From Hippopus hippopus (lineage: Eukaryota > Mollusca > Bivalvia > Cardiida > Cardiidae), in assembly GCA_946811185.2 (NCBI GenBank), contig OX328107.1, positions 27,239,587-27,303,586 on the forward strand: a stretch of DNA of 64,000 nucleotides. The letters run 5' to 3'. Position numbers and translations under genes: made by a program. A model generated the notes under the pieces. The model was given only the letters and a program-made list of their open reading frames with translations. It was not told the origin of the DNA and made no database searches. Shown piece by piece: positions 18,829 through 27,395 of the stretch (the stretch's first letter is position 1; every line of letters begins with the position of its first letter).

Positions 18829-19068
18829 AACCCTCACAGTGCCCTATATACCCCGACATTTTTCTGTCAAGAAATAAGGCCCAAATAATCACTGTTTACA
18901 GGCTGTTTTTGTCCAGAATTCAAAGCAATGCAGACAGTATTGATCAAAGATCAAACTGAATTTATGAAACCTGATCTTGCTCAACACTGGCTGCAAAGGC
19001 AACTATAGTTGTGAAAGGCATTTCAATGGGTAAAATATTAAATTTTTTCCTGTTTGTTACTTAAACCA

Positions 19069-19210
19069 TTAACTCTTTACCACGCAAACCCAGAGTTTTA
19101 ACAACCCTCAAGAAGAAGCCTTTTGAAAACATTGTGAGAAAAGGAGAAAATGCAGGTAAACAGCAAAGACAAATTCATTCATTTGAAGCACATCTAAACG
19201 TTGTCTGCTA
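19069..19210 (+). mobile_element. TM1 MITE, internally deleted
   Basis: It runs TTAACTCTTTACCACGCAAA to CACATCTAAACGTTGTC. The right half of the palindrome is gone. Confidence 0.72.
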
Positions 19211-19216
19211 ATGGCT

Positions 19217-19444
19217 TTAACTCTTTACCAAACGACAAAAATGTAGACATGCCTAAATTGAAAGCATTTGCAGATGACAATTTCAATGTGATTCAAATGA
19301 TGGAACTTGTCTTTGATTGGTTAGAAAACATTGTGGGAAAAGGAGAAAATGCTGGTTACCAGCATTTTCTCCTTTTCCCACAAAGTTTCTAAAAGGCCTT
19401 TTCGTCAGGGTCGATAAAACTCGGGATTGTGTAGTAAAGGGTTA
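19217..19444 (-). mobile_element. TM1 MITE, complete with good core
   Basis: It runs TTAACTCTTTACCAAACGAC to TGTAGTAAAGGGTTAA, with the core at about 19323-19389. It ends about 100 bp from ANKS1 exon 3. Confidence 0.9.
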
Positions 19445-19541
19445 ATTTGAACATTTCTACATTTTTGTTCAGTCGAGAGTTGTGTCTTCAGATTATATTA
19501 TAAAGAAATTGCTTCACAAACACTATCAGTATCTACAATAC

Positions 19542-19731
19542 CTGATGATTCACATTGACAGGTGTTACGGAGGAAGCACTGTCTGATTCGGAAGTCTGGT
19601 TTCCTGCATTTAGCAGCTGCATCACAATTTCAGCATTTCCATTCCAAGCTGCCAGGTGAACTGGGGTACATCCCTGGCTATCCACTGAGCCAGGTTGAGC
19701 GTCAGCTTTCAGCAGAGCTTCCACTATGTCT
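19542..19731 (-). CDS. ANKS1-like gene, exon 3 (ankyrin repeat 2)
   Basis: The acceptor is TATTTCTAG and the donor CAG|GTATTG. It enters in phase 2 and leaves in phase 0. With the two bases from exon 2 it begins RDIVEALLKADAQPGSVDSQ, followed by CTPVHLAAWNGNAEIVMQLL. This matches vertebrate ANKS1A KDVVEVLL and CYPLHLAAWKGDAQIVRLL closely. The C-terminal part (TSESDSASSVTPVNVNHQ) is the serine-rich insert between ankyrin units that corresponds to the vertebrate GPSHTRVNEQNN segment. The GTG near 19724 is an internal valine, not a start. Confidence 0.93.
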
Positions 19732-19782
19732 CTAGAAATAGATAAAGTGGATATAAGAATATATAAATCCTGTGTCTGTAGT

Positions 19783-19924
19783 CACAAACCATCCCTAAGA
19801 GTATCCGTAGTCTTCTCTTCAAGATTTTCTAAATTTGAAAGTAACACAACTTCTGATTGGCTATACCAAATGGTTTTGCCAATCAGAAGTTGTGTTACTT
19901 TCAAATTTACAAAATTACAGATCC
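19783..19924. mobile_element. CCAAT inverted-repeat MITE, shortened
   Basis: Two arms (TTGAAAGTAACACAACTTC, TGATTGGCTATACCA and their complement) meet at 19867-19876 (ACCAAATGGTTTTG). The outer parts are truncated on the right. Confidence 0.8.
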
Positions 19925-19934
19925 TTTGCAAAAT

Positions 19935-20095
19935 AACTCTTTTACCAAACAATCCTGGTGATCTGCATTTTCTCTTTTTCCAAAAATGGTTTGCACCATT
20001 TCAAAGACAGAACTTTTGAGCTACATTTAATTTGTTGCCAGCAAACCATTTCAATTTGGAAGTGTCAACAATATTGTTGTTTTGTAACAAGTTCA
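19935..20095 (+). mobile_element. TM1 MITE, internally deleted
   Basis: Left end CTCTTTTACCAAACAATCC joins directly to the right core half (CTGCATTTTCTCTTTTTCC) and the right arm (TTTCAATTTGGAAGTGTC). Confidence 0.7.
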
Positions 20096-20169
20096 CCATC
20101 ATTACACAAACATGACTGGTTATATCTCTGTGCAAATCAAAACTCTATGAAAAGATGTAATTTAATTTA

Positions 20170-20249
20170 ATCTTTTGAGTCACATTTGTCTTCTGCAAAA
20201 GCTTTCAATCTGGACAAGTCTAAAATTTTGTCATTTGGTAAAGGGTTAA
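20170..20249 (+). mobile_element. TM1 MITE, right terminal fragment
   Basis: It runs TTTGAGTCACATTTGTCTTC to TTTGGTAAAGGGTTAA, and its TTAA is shared with the next copy. Confidence 0.78.
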
Positions 20250-20456
20250 CTCTTTACAACAGAACAAAATAATTTTTACCCTTGACCATTCAAAAGTATA
20301 TGCAAACAAATCAAATGTGTTTAAATGAAGGTCTGCCTTTGCAAATGCAGAAATCAATATATAGGAACAGAAAAAAATGCTGGTTACCAGCATTTTCTCC
20401 TTTAAGCCTTCTTCCTCAGGGTTGTTAAAACTCCAGATTATTGGGTATAGGATTAA
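20246..20456 (-). mobile_element. TM1 MITE, complete but diverged
   Basis: It runs TTAACTCTTTACAACAGAAC to GGGTATAGGATTAA. The right palindrome arm is shortened (TTTTCTCCTTTAAGCC). Confidence 0.8.
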
Positions 20457-20472
20457 GCATTTTTGTAAAGGG

Positions 20473-20701
20473 TTAACCCTTTACCGCACGATGCCAACTT
20501 TTAACGACCCTGGGAAAGAAGCCTTTTGAAAACATTGTGGGAAAAGGAGAAAATGCTGGCAACTAGTATTTTCTCCTTTTCCCTCAATGTTTTCTACCCT
20601 ATCAAAGAAAAATTGCGCCATTTAAGCCACGCTGAAATTGTCAACTGCAAATGCTTTCAATTTGGACAAGGTTAAAATTTTGTCGTCTGGTAAAGGGTTA
20701 A
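20473..20701 (+). mobile_element. TM1 MITE, complete (229 bp)
   Basis: It runs TTAACCCTTTACCGCACGAT to GTCTGGTAAAGGGTTAA, with the core at about 20528-20595. Confidence 0.9.
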
Positions 20702-20842
20702 GCAATATTTTCACAGTAACTGTAATGATCTTTGATTCTAAAATCATTCATACAGGGAAGTGGAATTCAGACTGATTTCTGCTCTCTAAAACACTTCTTA
20801 CATAAAAAAGTTCCTGCCTGCATGATAATCTTTGGACTCCAC

Positions 20843-21059
20843 TTAACCCTTTACCACAAAATCCAAAGTTTCATGGACCATAAGGAAAAGGCCTTTGAAT
20901 ACACTGTGGTAAAAGGAGAACCAGCATTTTCTCCTTTTTCCACCATGTTTTCTACCACATCAAATAAAATTTCGATCACTTTAGCCATATCTAAATTGCC
21001 ATCTGCAAATGCTTTCAATTTGGACATGTCTACATTTTTGTCGTCTGGTAAAGAGTTAA
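20843..21059 (+). mobile_element. TM1 MITE, core shortened
   Basis: It runs TTAACCCTTTACCACAAAAT to GTCTGGTAAAGAGTTAA. The centre is deleted so AAAAGGAGAACCAGCATTTT remains. Confidence 0.88.
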
Positions 21060-21149
21060 GTCCAAACCTCATGTAGACAACTTTTTCATCATGCACCACT
21101 TAAGTGACACTTTTTCTCATAGAAAGCAATTCAACTTTTCGCTATGATA

Positions 21150-21375
21150 CTTTCATTTTAGTTTAGTTAAAACATAAATATATACTTTACATTGATTGAA
21201 AGGTAAGTTCTAACAACTTATACTAATCTCTCTAGATTCTGCTAGAACTACACAAGTACTTGTACCGATTGTGTGGGCCAGAGGAACAATCCCAAAGTTG
21301 GCACCCCCTCCAGGGTATCGAACTCAGGACCTTATGGTTATGAAGTTGATGCTCTACCTCAGAACCATGGAGAGA
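21150..21375 (-). mobile_element. SINE-C, tRNA-derived
   Basis: The right part reads as a reverse tRNA-like head (GGGTATCGAACTCAGGACC, GATGCTCTACCTCAGAACC). The body TTTAGTTTAGTTAAAACAT is shared with the copy at 46.76 kb. Confidence 0.65.
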
Positions 21376-21464
21376 CTAAAATTATGTTATCTGTTAAAAA
21401 AACCCAAAGACATACTCTGACATGATCAACCTTGAAAATGCAGTGCAGTGGTCCATTTACTGAC

Positions 21465-21692
21465 TTAACCCTTTACCACACAATGCTGACTTTTAATGAC
21501 CCTAAGAAAGAAACCTTTTGAAAACAATGTGGAAAAAGAGAAAAAGCTGGTAAGCAGCATTTTCTCCTTTTTCCACAATGTTTTCTACCCTATCACAGAC
21601 AAATTTCCTGTTTTGAGTAACATTTAATATGTCATCTGCAAATGCCGTCAATTCGGACAAGGCTAAAATTTTGTCATGTGGTACAGTGTTAA
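21465..21692 (+). mobile_element. TM1 MITE, complete
   Basis: It runs TTAACCCTTTACCACACAAT to GTGGTACAGTGTTAA, with the core at about 21520-21587. It ends 72 bp from ANKS1 exon 2. Confidence 0.9.
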
Positions 21693-21763
21693 AGATCTCA
21701 TTCTATCAAGTGTGATGAAGATTTATGATTAAAAAAAAGGTAATATGATCATAATGGAGTTAC

Positions 21764-21844
21764 CTGTGTCCATTGACTGCTGCATGATGTAAAGCTGTAT
21801 ATCCATTTTTGTCTGTATAATTCACATTGACATTCTTCAAGAAG
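21764..21844 (-). CDS. ANKS1-like gene, exon 2 (ankyrin repeat 1)
   Basis: This 81-nt exon was found through its splice signals, TTTGATAG acceptor and CAG|GTAACT donor; it enters and leaves in phase 2. Joined to exon 1 it reads SFLKNVNVNYTDKNGYTALH then HAAVNGH. This corresponds to vertebrate ANKS1A [22 protein letters not shown]. The NGYTALHHAA motif is the first canonical ankyrin helix of the array. Phase continuity with both neighbours and the conserved motif make the call strong despite its small size. Confidence 0.92.
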
Positions 21845-21983
21845 CTATCAAAGGAAAAAAAATATGATTATTTTAATTTTACCATAAACTGGTCCTTGAT
21901 CTGCTGCAACAGATCTATTATTCAGACATGATGAGATTATTTTCTGGCTTCATATCGTCTATTCTTTTAAATGGACCATCATT

Positions 21984-22204
21984 TTAACCCTTTATCACAC
22001 AATCATGATCTTTGCAAAAGAGGCTTTTGAAAACATTGTGGGAGAGAAATGCTGGTAACAGGTAACCAGCATTTTCTCCTGTCCTCACAGTGTTTTCTAC
22101 CATTCCACAAACACATTTCTGTTTTGGAGCGATATTCATGTTGTTGTCTACAGATTATTTGAAATCAAACTAGTCCAAAACTTTATCATTTGGTATAGAG
22201 TTCT
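21984..22204 (+). mobile_element. TM1 MITE, complete
   Basis: It runs TTAACCCTTTATCACACAAT to TTTGGTATAGAGTT. The centre is duplicated (GGTAACAGGTAACCAG). Confidence 0.83.
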
Positions 22205-22599
22205 AAAAACATCTTAGAGTCATGTCAATGTATTTGCTTCATGCTCAGTTGGATTGGATAATCTTTGTGTAGAAAGATTTGTAAAGTCTGGAACATAATA
22301 GCCTTCCTTCTTTTAATATTTAAGGTTAGAGTATTACAGTATTACTAAATGTTATCAATTCATACAGGTCAAAAACCATCATTCTTGGACTAAGCATTGA
22401 ATTCAATGAAGACTACATTGACATATTCAGATGATCAGATCATCGAGAAATGGAAAACTACAACTTTTTTTGGTGTAAAGAAAGCTACATGTAGTTTGTA
22501 CCGGGGACATCAAAAAATCTTGAAAAGTCTACTGCTCTAAATGAAGTATGTAGATGATTATCTAGGATTTACTGTAAATTGCTTTTTAAAAAAACATGT

Positions 22600-22795
22600 G
22601 TAACCCTTTACCACATGATTCAAAGTTTAAACAACCCTGACAATGACAGCTTTGGAAAACATTGTGAGAAAGCAGAAAATTCTTGCTTCCAGCTCTATCG
22701 CTTTTTCCCCACAATGTTTTCTAGCAACCTTGAATGTGGTGTCTACAAATACATACAAATTAGACAAGTCTAAACTTTTGTTGTCTGGTAAAAAT
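22600..22795 (+). mobile_element. TM1 MITE, decayed
   Basis: It runs GTAACCCTTTACCACATGAT to TTGTCTGGTAAAAATT. The core has a novel centre (TTCTTGCTTCCAGCTC). Confidence 0.72.
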
Positions 22796-22844
22796 TTTGC
22801 TTCACATAGCATATTAATAAGGATGTTTTTTTATCATTGGTTAA

Positions 22845-23046
22845 AGTAACAATAAAGGCCAAATGTAAACAAAATGGGTGTTTAAATGCATCTTCTTTCT
22901 GCCAGCGACTAAACATTTAGCCCGACCACACGATAACAGACTGTCATCTCCACAGTATTTTCCATACCTTTAAATGGTATTATTTATATTTAAATGTATT
23001 ATGACACCTGCTTTGATATTTTGGCCTTTACTGGGCCTTTAAAGTT
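22845..23046. mobile_element. TM3 MITE, internally deleted
   Basis: It begins TTAAAGTAACAATAAAGGCC and ends TTTTGGCCTTTACTGGGCC then TTTAAAG. These ends form the imperfect terminal inverted repeat of the family. Between them the interior jumps from AAATGCATC to TCTGCCAGCGACTAAAC. Confidence 0.82.
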
Positions 23047-23129
23047 GTCTTGAAATGTCATCCATGCTTCATCTTTCCATACTTTCCACTCAAATACATG
23101 CATTTCAGTTGTTTTCTCTGAGAATGATA

Positions 23130-23359
23130 ATAAATCCTTTAACACACAACCCCAAGTTTTCACGACAATGAGGAAAAAGCTTTTTGAAAACATTATGGGA
23201 AAACGAGAAAATGATGGTAACCAGCATTTTCTCCTTTTCCCCCAATCTTTTCTACCCTTTCAAAGACAAACTGCGTCATTTGAGCTACATTTAAATTGTT
23301 GTCTTTGAATGCTTTCAATAAGAACTAGTCTAATTTTTTAGCCCATGGTAAAGGGTTGA
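23130..23359 (+). mobile_element. TM1 MITE, complete
   Basis: It runs TAAATCCTTTAACACACAAC to CATGGTAAAGGGTTGA, with the core at about 23185-23252 and few mismatches. Confidence 0.85.
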
Positions 23360-23582
23360 CTAAAAATCAAACTAAGCTCAAGGGATACAGAATCTGTGGG
23401 TTTGGTCAAGAAACCACACACAAAATATAAGGAACAGAGTAAAGTGAAGATCTAATCTGTTTATATTATCATTCAAAACAAAGAATATCATAATCTTTGC
23501 AAAATATTTCGAAATCTATCAACGTTATGAATACATGCAGTCTCATTACTGAGTCCCATTTCAAATACCATAGATTAGATAC

Positions 23583-23743
23583 CTTGTCAACTTTTGACCT
23601 ATTGCCCCTCCAGTTGATTTCTTTGACTTATTTGCAAGCAACTTTTCCACCGCTTCCTGGTTTCCATTACGGGAGGCATCAAGTAATTCTTGCTCCTTTC
23701 CAATAACCCTCTCAAACTTTTGTCCGATTCCGAAAAATGACAT
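23583..23743 (-). CDS. ANKS1-like gene, exon 1 (start codon)
   Basis: It encodes MSFFGIGQKFERVIGKEQEL, LDASRNGNQEAVEKLLANKS and the linker KKSTGGAIGQKLT, and ends in phase 2 at ACAAG|GTATCT. The GKEQELLDASRNGN...VEKLL stretch is the diagnostic N-terminus of ANKS1A/ANKS1B (vertebrate [23 protein letters not shown]). Here it is preceded by 14 extra residues. The ATG at 23743 is the only in-frame start before the conserved block. The six exons (161+81+190+75+222+184 nt) give 304 codons of uninterrupted ankyrin protein. The full protein should also carry SAM and PTB domains, which lie outside the window. Orthology to ANKS1A versus ANKS1B is not decidable from this part. Confidence 0.93.
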
Positions 23744-24173
23744 GATTGTTGATTTATTTACACTTGCAAGACAGTCACTTCCTTGTTTTCATGCAGCACC
23801 ATTTTCATCAACATTATAACAGTAACAATAGATTTCATTGGTCATAGTACATAAACATTTTCCAATAAGATTCCTTGACGCACTGCTGACCCATCCGAAA
23901 ACCACTGAGTATTCCGATTACATTATATTGGAAACAAGTCTTGCTATGATTGGGTAATAAAGTCACACACCTTCAATTTTCGTCCAATGATATAGTTTTT
24001 TATATTCAGCATAAATTACGTTTATATTCGATATTTTATAAATAGAAAGACCTCTGATGTAAACATCAACACACGTCTTCACCTACACTGTGGAAAACTC
24101 AGAACAGTGAGAGAATATTTAATTTATTCTATTCTGACGGTATTTGGGAAAATATCTGTTTGTAATTCACACA
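23744..24173. promoter_or_regulatory. Divergent promoter region of ANKS1 (-) and TMEM86A (+)
   Basis: Only 430 bp separate the two start codons. CCAAT-type boxes occur at 23837-23841 (ATTGG), 23949-23953 (ATTGG) and 23984-23988 (CCAAT). A TATAAATA at 24037-24044 lies about 130 bp before the TMEM86A ATG and fits a plus-strand start near 24070. No TM1 copy or SINE lies in this gap, in contrast to both flanks. Both 5' UTRs must lie inside it. Confidence 0.6.
24037..24044 (+). promoter_or_regulatory. Candidate TATA box for TMEM86A
   Basis: TATAAATA on the plus strand, followed at a suitable distance by a candidate 5' UTR leading to the ATG at 24174. It has not been tested against transcript data. 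Confidence 0.4.
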
Positions 24174-24194
24174 ATGACACATCCATTAACAGTC
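24174..24194 (+). CDS. TMEM86A-like gene, exon 1 (7 codons)
   Basis: This tiny first coding exon reads ATG ACA CAT CCA TTA ACA GTC (MTHPLTV) and is followed by the perfect donor GTAAGT. It is in phase 0 with exon 2. The joined product MTHPLTVLKSCGPKLVPFFK parallels vertebrate TMEM86A MVSPVTVVKSEGPKLVPFFK in length and pattern, which identifies both the start codon and the intron position. The intron of 2382 bp holds two TM1 pairs and a TM3 element. Confidence 0.88.
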
Positions 24195-24716
24195 GTAAGT
24201 ATCACTTTTTTATCTTTTCTTTTCCAGGTTTCTCTGACGAAAACCACTTCAAAATTCGACACATAAATAATTAGGCTACTAACAAAGATTCTCGCGCTTC
24301 TGCGTCATAACGTTATAGATGATAACTCCTTTGTTTTTTGTTCGTTAACTCCTTTGTTTTTTGTTCAGTTTAGATTTTGCCGTTTTCATCATCCAAGCAT
24401 TTTAATCACTTTCTGCGTGATTTTGTTTTGTTGAGTGTGGAAGCAATACCAAAGGAAAATCTTTAAAACACTGCCCTGACCAATATTTTGGGCGATGTTT
24501 GACCTCAAAAGACCTTAATCTGGAAACCTAACCTCCTTTTGGAAACTGGTATTAATTAAGTGATTTATTGAGCAAATAACAGACAACATAATCTCAACGG
24601 ACAACATTTTTTTGGCTAATAGCAAACCATTTTTTGAACTCTGCAAAAGGACATATTGCACTCCATATAAATCTTAATAAAACAATGTCACATGTAGACC
24701 TATTGTGTTTAAAACT

Positions 24717-24950
24717 TTAACTCAATACCAGACGACGAAATGTTAGTGTTACCCAAATCGAAAAAAAAGTTGCAGACGAAAATTAAATGAAGCTTATTTG
24801 ATACTAACTTTTGACTTTAAAGATGAGCGGAAAACAATGGAGAAAAAGGAGAAAATGATGGGACGCGCATTTTCTTCTTTTCTAACAATGTTTTACAAAG
24901 GTTTATTCTTCAGGGTTGTCAACACTTGGGAGTATGTGAAAAAAGGTTCA
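24717..24950 (-). mobile_element. TM1 MITE, diverged, in TMEM86A intron 1
   Basis: It runs TTAACTCAATACCAGACGAC to GTGAAAAAAGGTTCA. The core is weak (GAAAATGATGGGACGCGC). Confidence 0.72.
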
Positions 24951-25105
24951 TTCAGGTTGATTAACCTTCTTATTGTACAAGAGTATATTCAAACCAAAAC
25001 TAGTGCTAATGACACAAAATGGAAATAACTGAAGGAAAGGAAAATGAATAATTAGGGAAACCTTGTTGGAAGAGAAGCAGTTGTTTTCAAAAATAGTTTG
25101 ATTTC

Positions 25106-25172
25106 TAATCCTTTACCACAAGACAAAAATGTAGACTTATCCAAATCCAAAGCTTTGGCAGACTACAATTTA
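25106..25172 (-). mobile_element. TM1 MITE, left terminal fragment
   Basis: It runs TAATCCTTTACCACAAGACA to GCAGACTACAATTTAA. It is cut at a TTAA where the next '+' copy begins. Confidence 0.72.
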
Positions 25173-25381
25173 AGCCATTACCACACAGTCCAGAGTTATA
25201 ACGACTTCGAAAACATTGGGGAAAGGAGAAAATGCTGGTAACCAGCATTTTGTCTTTTTCCCACAATTTTTTATACCCTATTAGAGACAGGAATCATAAT
25301 TTTAGCACTATTTGATTTGTTCTGTGCAAATGCTTTTCAGTTTTGTCAAGTCCAACATGTCATTGTTTGGTAAAGAGTTAA
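25169..25381 (+). mobile_element. TM1 MITE, complete
   Basis: It runs TTAAGCCATTACCACACAGT to TTTGGTAAAGAGTTAA. It lies inside the truncated '-' copy at its internal TTAA (GACAAATTTAATG in intact copies). Confidence 0.84.
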
Positions 25382-25439
25382 AGTTGCCGAAACTGTTTTT
25401 AACTGCAGAGACGTAAAAAGTCATATTTTTACAATAAAC

Positions 25440-25644
25440 AAGGTGTATAGACTGACGCAAACTGAAAGCAGCTGAGACAACTTTGAAATATGTATAAATG
25501 AGCTTCAGGTCTCTGATATAGTTGAAAGTAATGTGACAAAATGAGAAAAGTCTGCTTACAAACATTTTCTCCTTTTCTCACAAAGTTTTCAAAGGTCTTC
25601 ATCATGGCTGTAACAACAAGGCATTGTTTGGTTAAAGGTTAAGA
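25440..25644 (-). mobile_element. TM1 MITE, diverged
   Basis: It runs GACTGACGCAAACTGAAAGC to TTTGGTTAAAGGTTAA. The core is decayed (AGTCTGCTTACAAAC). Confidence 0.7.
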
Positions 25645-25892
25645 TGGCAATGAGTTTCACTGACCACAATGAACACAAAGCAAGAAACAGGCAAAAGATT
25701 GAAGTAAAGCAGATAAAATATTGGTGGTTCTGCACTATACCAAAAAAGATTAACATGGGGCATAGAAAATATTACTAGAACGTTGAAACTATTGAGGGGA
25801 AAAATGGGAAAATAACACTCCCATCAGCTGCAACACCAAATCAGTGCAAATGCTCTATGCAGACTCACTACCTTGAAGTAAAGAGATTTTGT

Positions 25893-26266
25893 CTTAAAGT
25901 AACAAAAAAGGCCAAATGTAAACAAAGTGGGTTTTAAATGCATTTGAATTTATATCATACCATTTAAAAGTATGGAAATTATTGTGAAGATGACAATCTG
26001 TCATTGTACTGTTGGTACAAGTGTCAGTCGCTCACAGAGAAATTAATTTCAAAACTAGGTTAAATCCTGCCAGGTAGCTATGTCTTTTGTTTACTTTTTA
26101 CCCGATTTTAAAATTCTTTTTTTCTGCCAGCGACTAACACATGGCCCAACCACACGATAACAGACCTTCATCTCCACAATACTTTCCATACTTTTAAATG
26201 GTTCGATTTAAATTTAAATCTATTACAACGCCTGCTTTGATATTTTGGCCTCTATTGGGCCTTTAA
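25893..26266. mobile_element. TM3 MITE, full-length (~370 bp)
   Basis: It begins TTAAAGTAACAAAAAAGGCC and ends TTTGGCCTCTATTGGGCC then TTTAA. It holds two internal inverted pairs: ACCATTTAAAAGTATGGAAA against TTTCCATACTTTTAAATGG, and GTCAGTCGCTC against GCCAGCGACTAAC. It has no coding capacity. It lies in TMEM86A intron 1, ending about 310 bp before exon 2. Confidence 0.85.
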
Positions 26267-26576
26267 CTTCTCAAGTATCAAAGTTAATGAAATTCATGGC
26301 AATCAATCTATTCAAAAGTGAAAGTATAAAATGTCTTTCTGTCTGTAACCATAAGACATGCAAATATTTTCAGACAGAAAAAAGGGCCAACATTCCATTT
26401 CTAATGTTATTCCTGGTCACATTTTTTGAATACAATTATTTATATCAGACAATGTACTGAATGTAGATCTCTTCAAGATCAGACTGCACATTCTTTGTGG
26501 CCCTATCTTCATCATAGATGGCCAAAAAAAGCAATTCAAGTTGCTCTTAGCTTTTAAAGTTTTGTTTTCTTTCTAG

Positions 26577-27395
26577 TTGAAGAGTTGCGGACCCAAGCTG
26601 GTACCCTTCTTCAAGACATGTGCGATATTTTTTGTGCTGTATGCTGACACAAGAGCCAGTGACACTACACAACCTTACCTCTTCTGTGTCATCAAATGTC
26701 TCCCAATTATTTCTCTGATAATATTTGTCCTGTTACATGGGATGAACTTCACAGAGTACTATAAATATTCTAGAAGAATTCTTGTTGGACTGATCTTCTC
26801 ATGTATTGGTGATGCCTGCCTTGTATGGAAAAAGACATATTTTGAAGCTGGGCTTGGATGTTTTGCGATAGCTCAAATTTTCTATGCTAAAGCATTTGGA
26901 TGGAGACCAGTTAGACCCTATTTTGGTCTGGTGTTCTTTCTTCTAGGAGCATTCGTGTATTCTTATCTACAGCCAGTCTTGAAAGGAAAAATGGTCTATA
27001 TGGTGGCTGCATACATTGGTGTAATTGGCATCATGGCTTGGAGGGCTTGTGCCAGAGTCCACTGGCCTCACTTCTTTGACGCAAGATGCACCTGGACGCA
27101 GCTGTCTGGGTGTCTTGGAGCAATTATGTTTGTTATATCAGACTTGACTCTGGCATTCGATAAATTCTTGTGCACACTGACTTATGCTCACCCATTAATC
27201 ATGGTGACATACTATGCAGCCCAGTTTGGCATTGCACTCTCATGTGTGGATAGTCAAGTTGATGAACTTATTGCCACATCAAAAAGAGAACAACAGCAAA
27301 GAGAAGAAAATGATCTAAATGGAACACATAAAGCTGAGACAGCTGGGATGGAGGCCAAAAGGACATTGTTGAGGGAACCTGTGCTTGATAAGTGA
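26577..27395 (+). CDS. TMEM86A-like lysoplasmalogenase, exon 2 (complete C-terminus)
   Basis: The acceptor TTTCTTTCTAG precedes 272 codons and a TGA stop, so the joined protein is 279 residues against about 240 in vertebrate TMEM86A. The family (YhhN domain) hydrolyses the vinyl-ether bond of lysoplasmalogens and is an integral membrane protein of internal membranes. Visible family features are KSCGPKLVPFFK near the start, the SCIGDACLVW segment (Asp at about residue 86) and FVISDLTLAFDKF (Asp at about 196 and 202), all in positions conserved in TMEM86 proteins. About eight hydrophobic segments span residues 18-230. The last 45 residues (TSKREQQQREENDLNG onward) are hydrophilic, lysine- and glutamate-rich and lineage-specific. 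TTG at 26577 is not the start: it encodes the Leu after the exon junction. Confidence 0.95.
   Translation: MKSCGPKLVPFFKTCAIFFVLYADTRASDTTQPYLFCVIKCLPIISLIIFVLLHGMNFTEYYKYSRRILVGLIFSCIGDACLVWKKTYFEAGLGCFAIAQIFYAKAFGWRPVRPYFGLVFFLLGAFVYSYLQPVLKGKMVYMVAAYIGVIGIMAWRACARVHWPHFFDARCTWTQLSGCLGAIMFVISDLTLAFDKFLCTLTYAHPLIMVTYYAAQFGIALSCVDSQVDELIATSKREQQQREENDLNGTHKAETAGMEAKRTLLREPVLDK

Noticed and set aside
19722..19724. GTG as a start codon for the second ankyrin exon
   Set aside because: It is an internal Val codon. The exon continues upstream to a TTTCTAG acceptor and joins exon 2 in phase.
26577..26579. TTG as a start codon for the TMEM86A frame
   Set aside because: It lies directly after a TTTCTAG acceptor, and an upstream ATG exon (24174-24194) restores the conserved N-terminus in phase.
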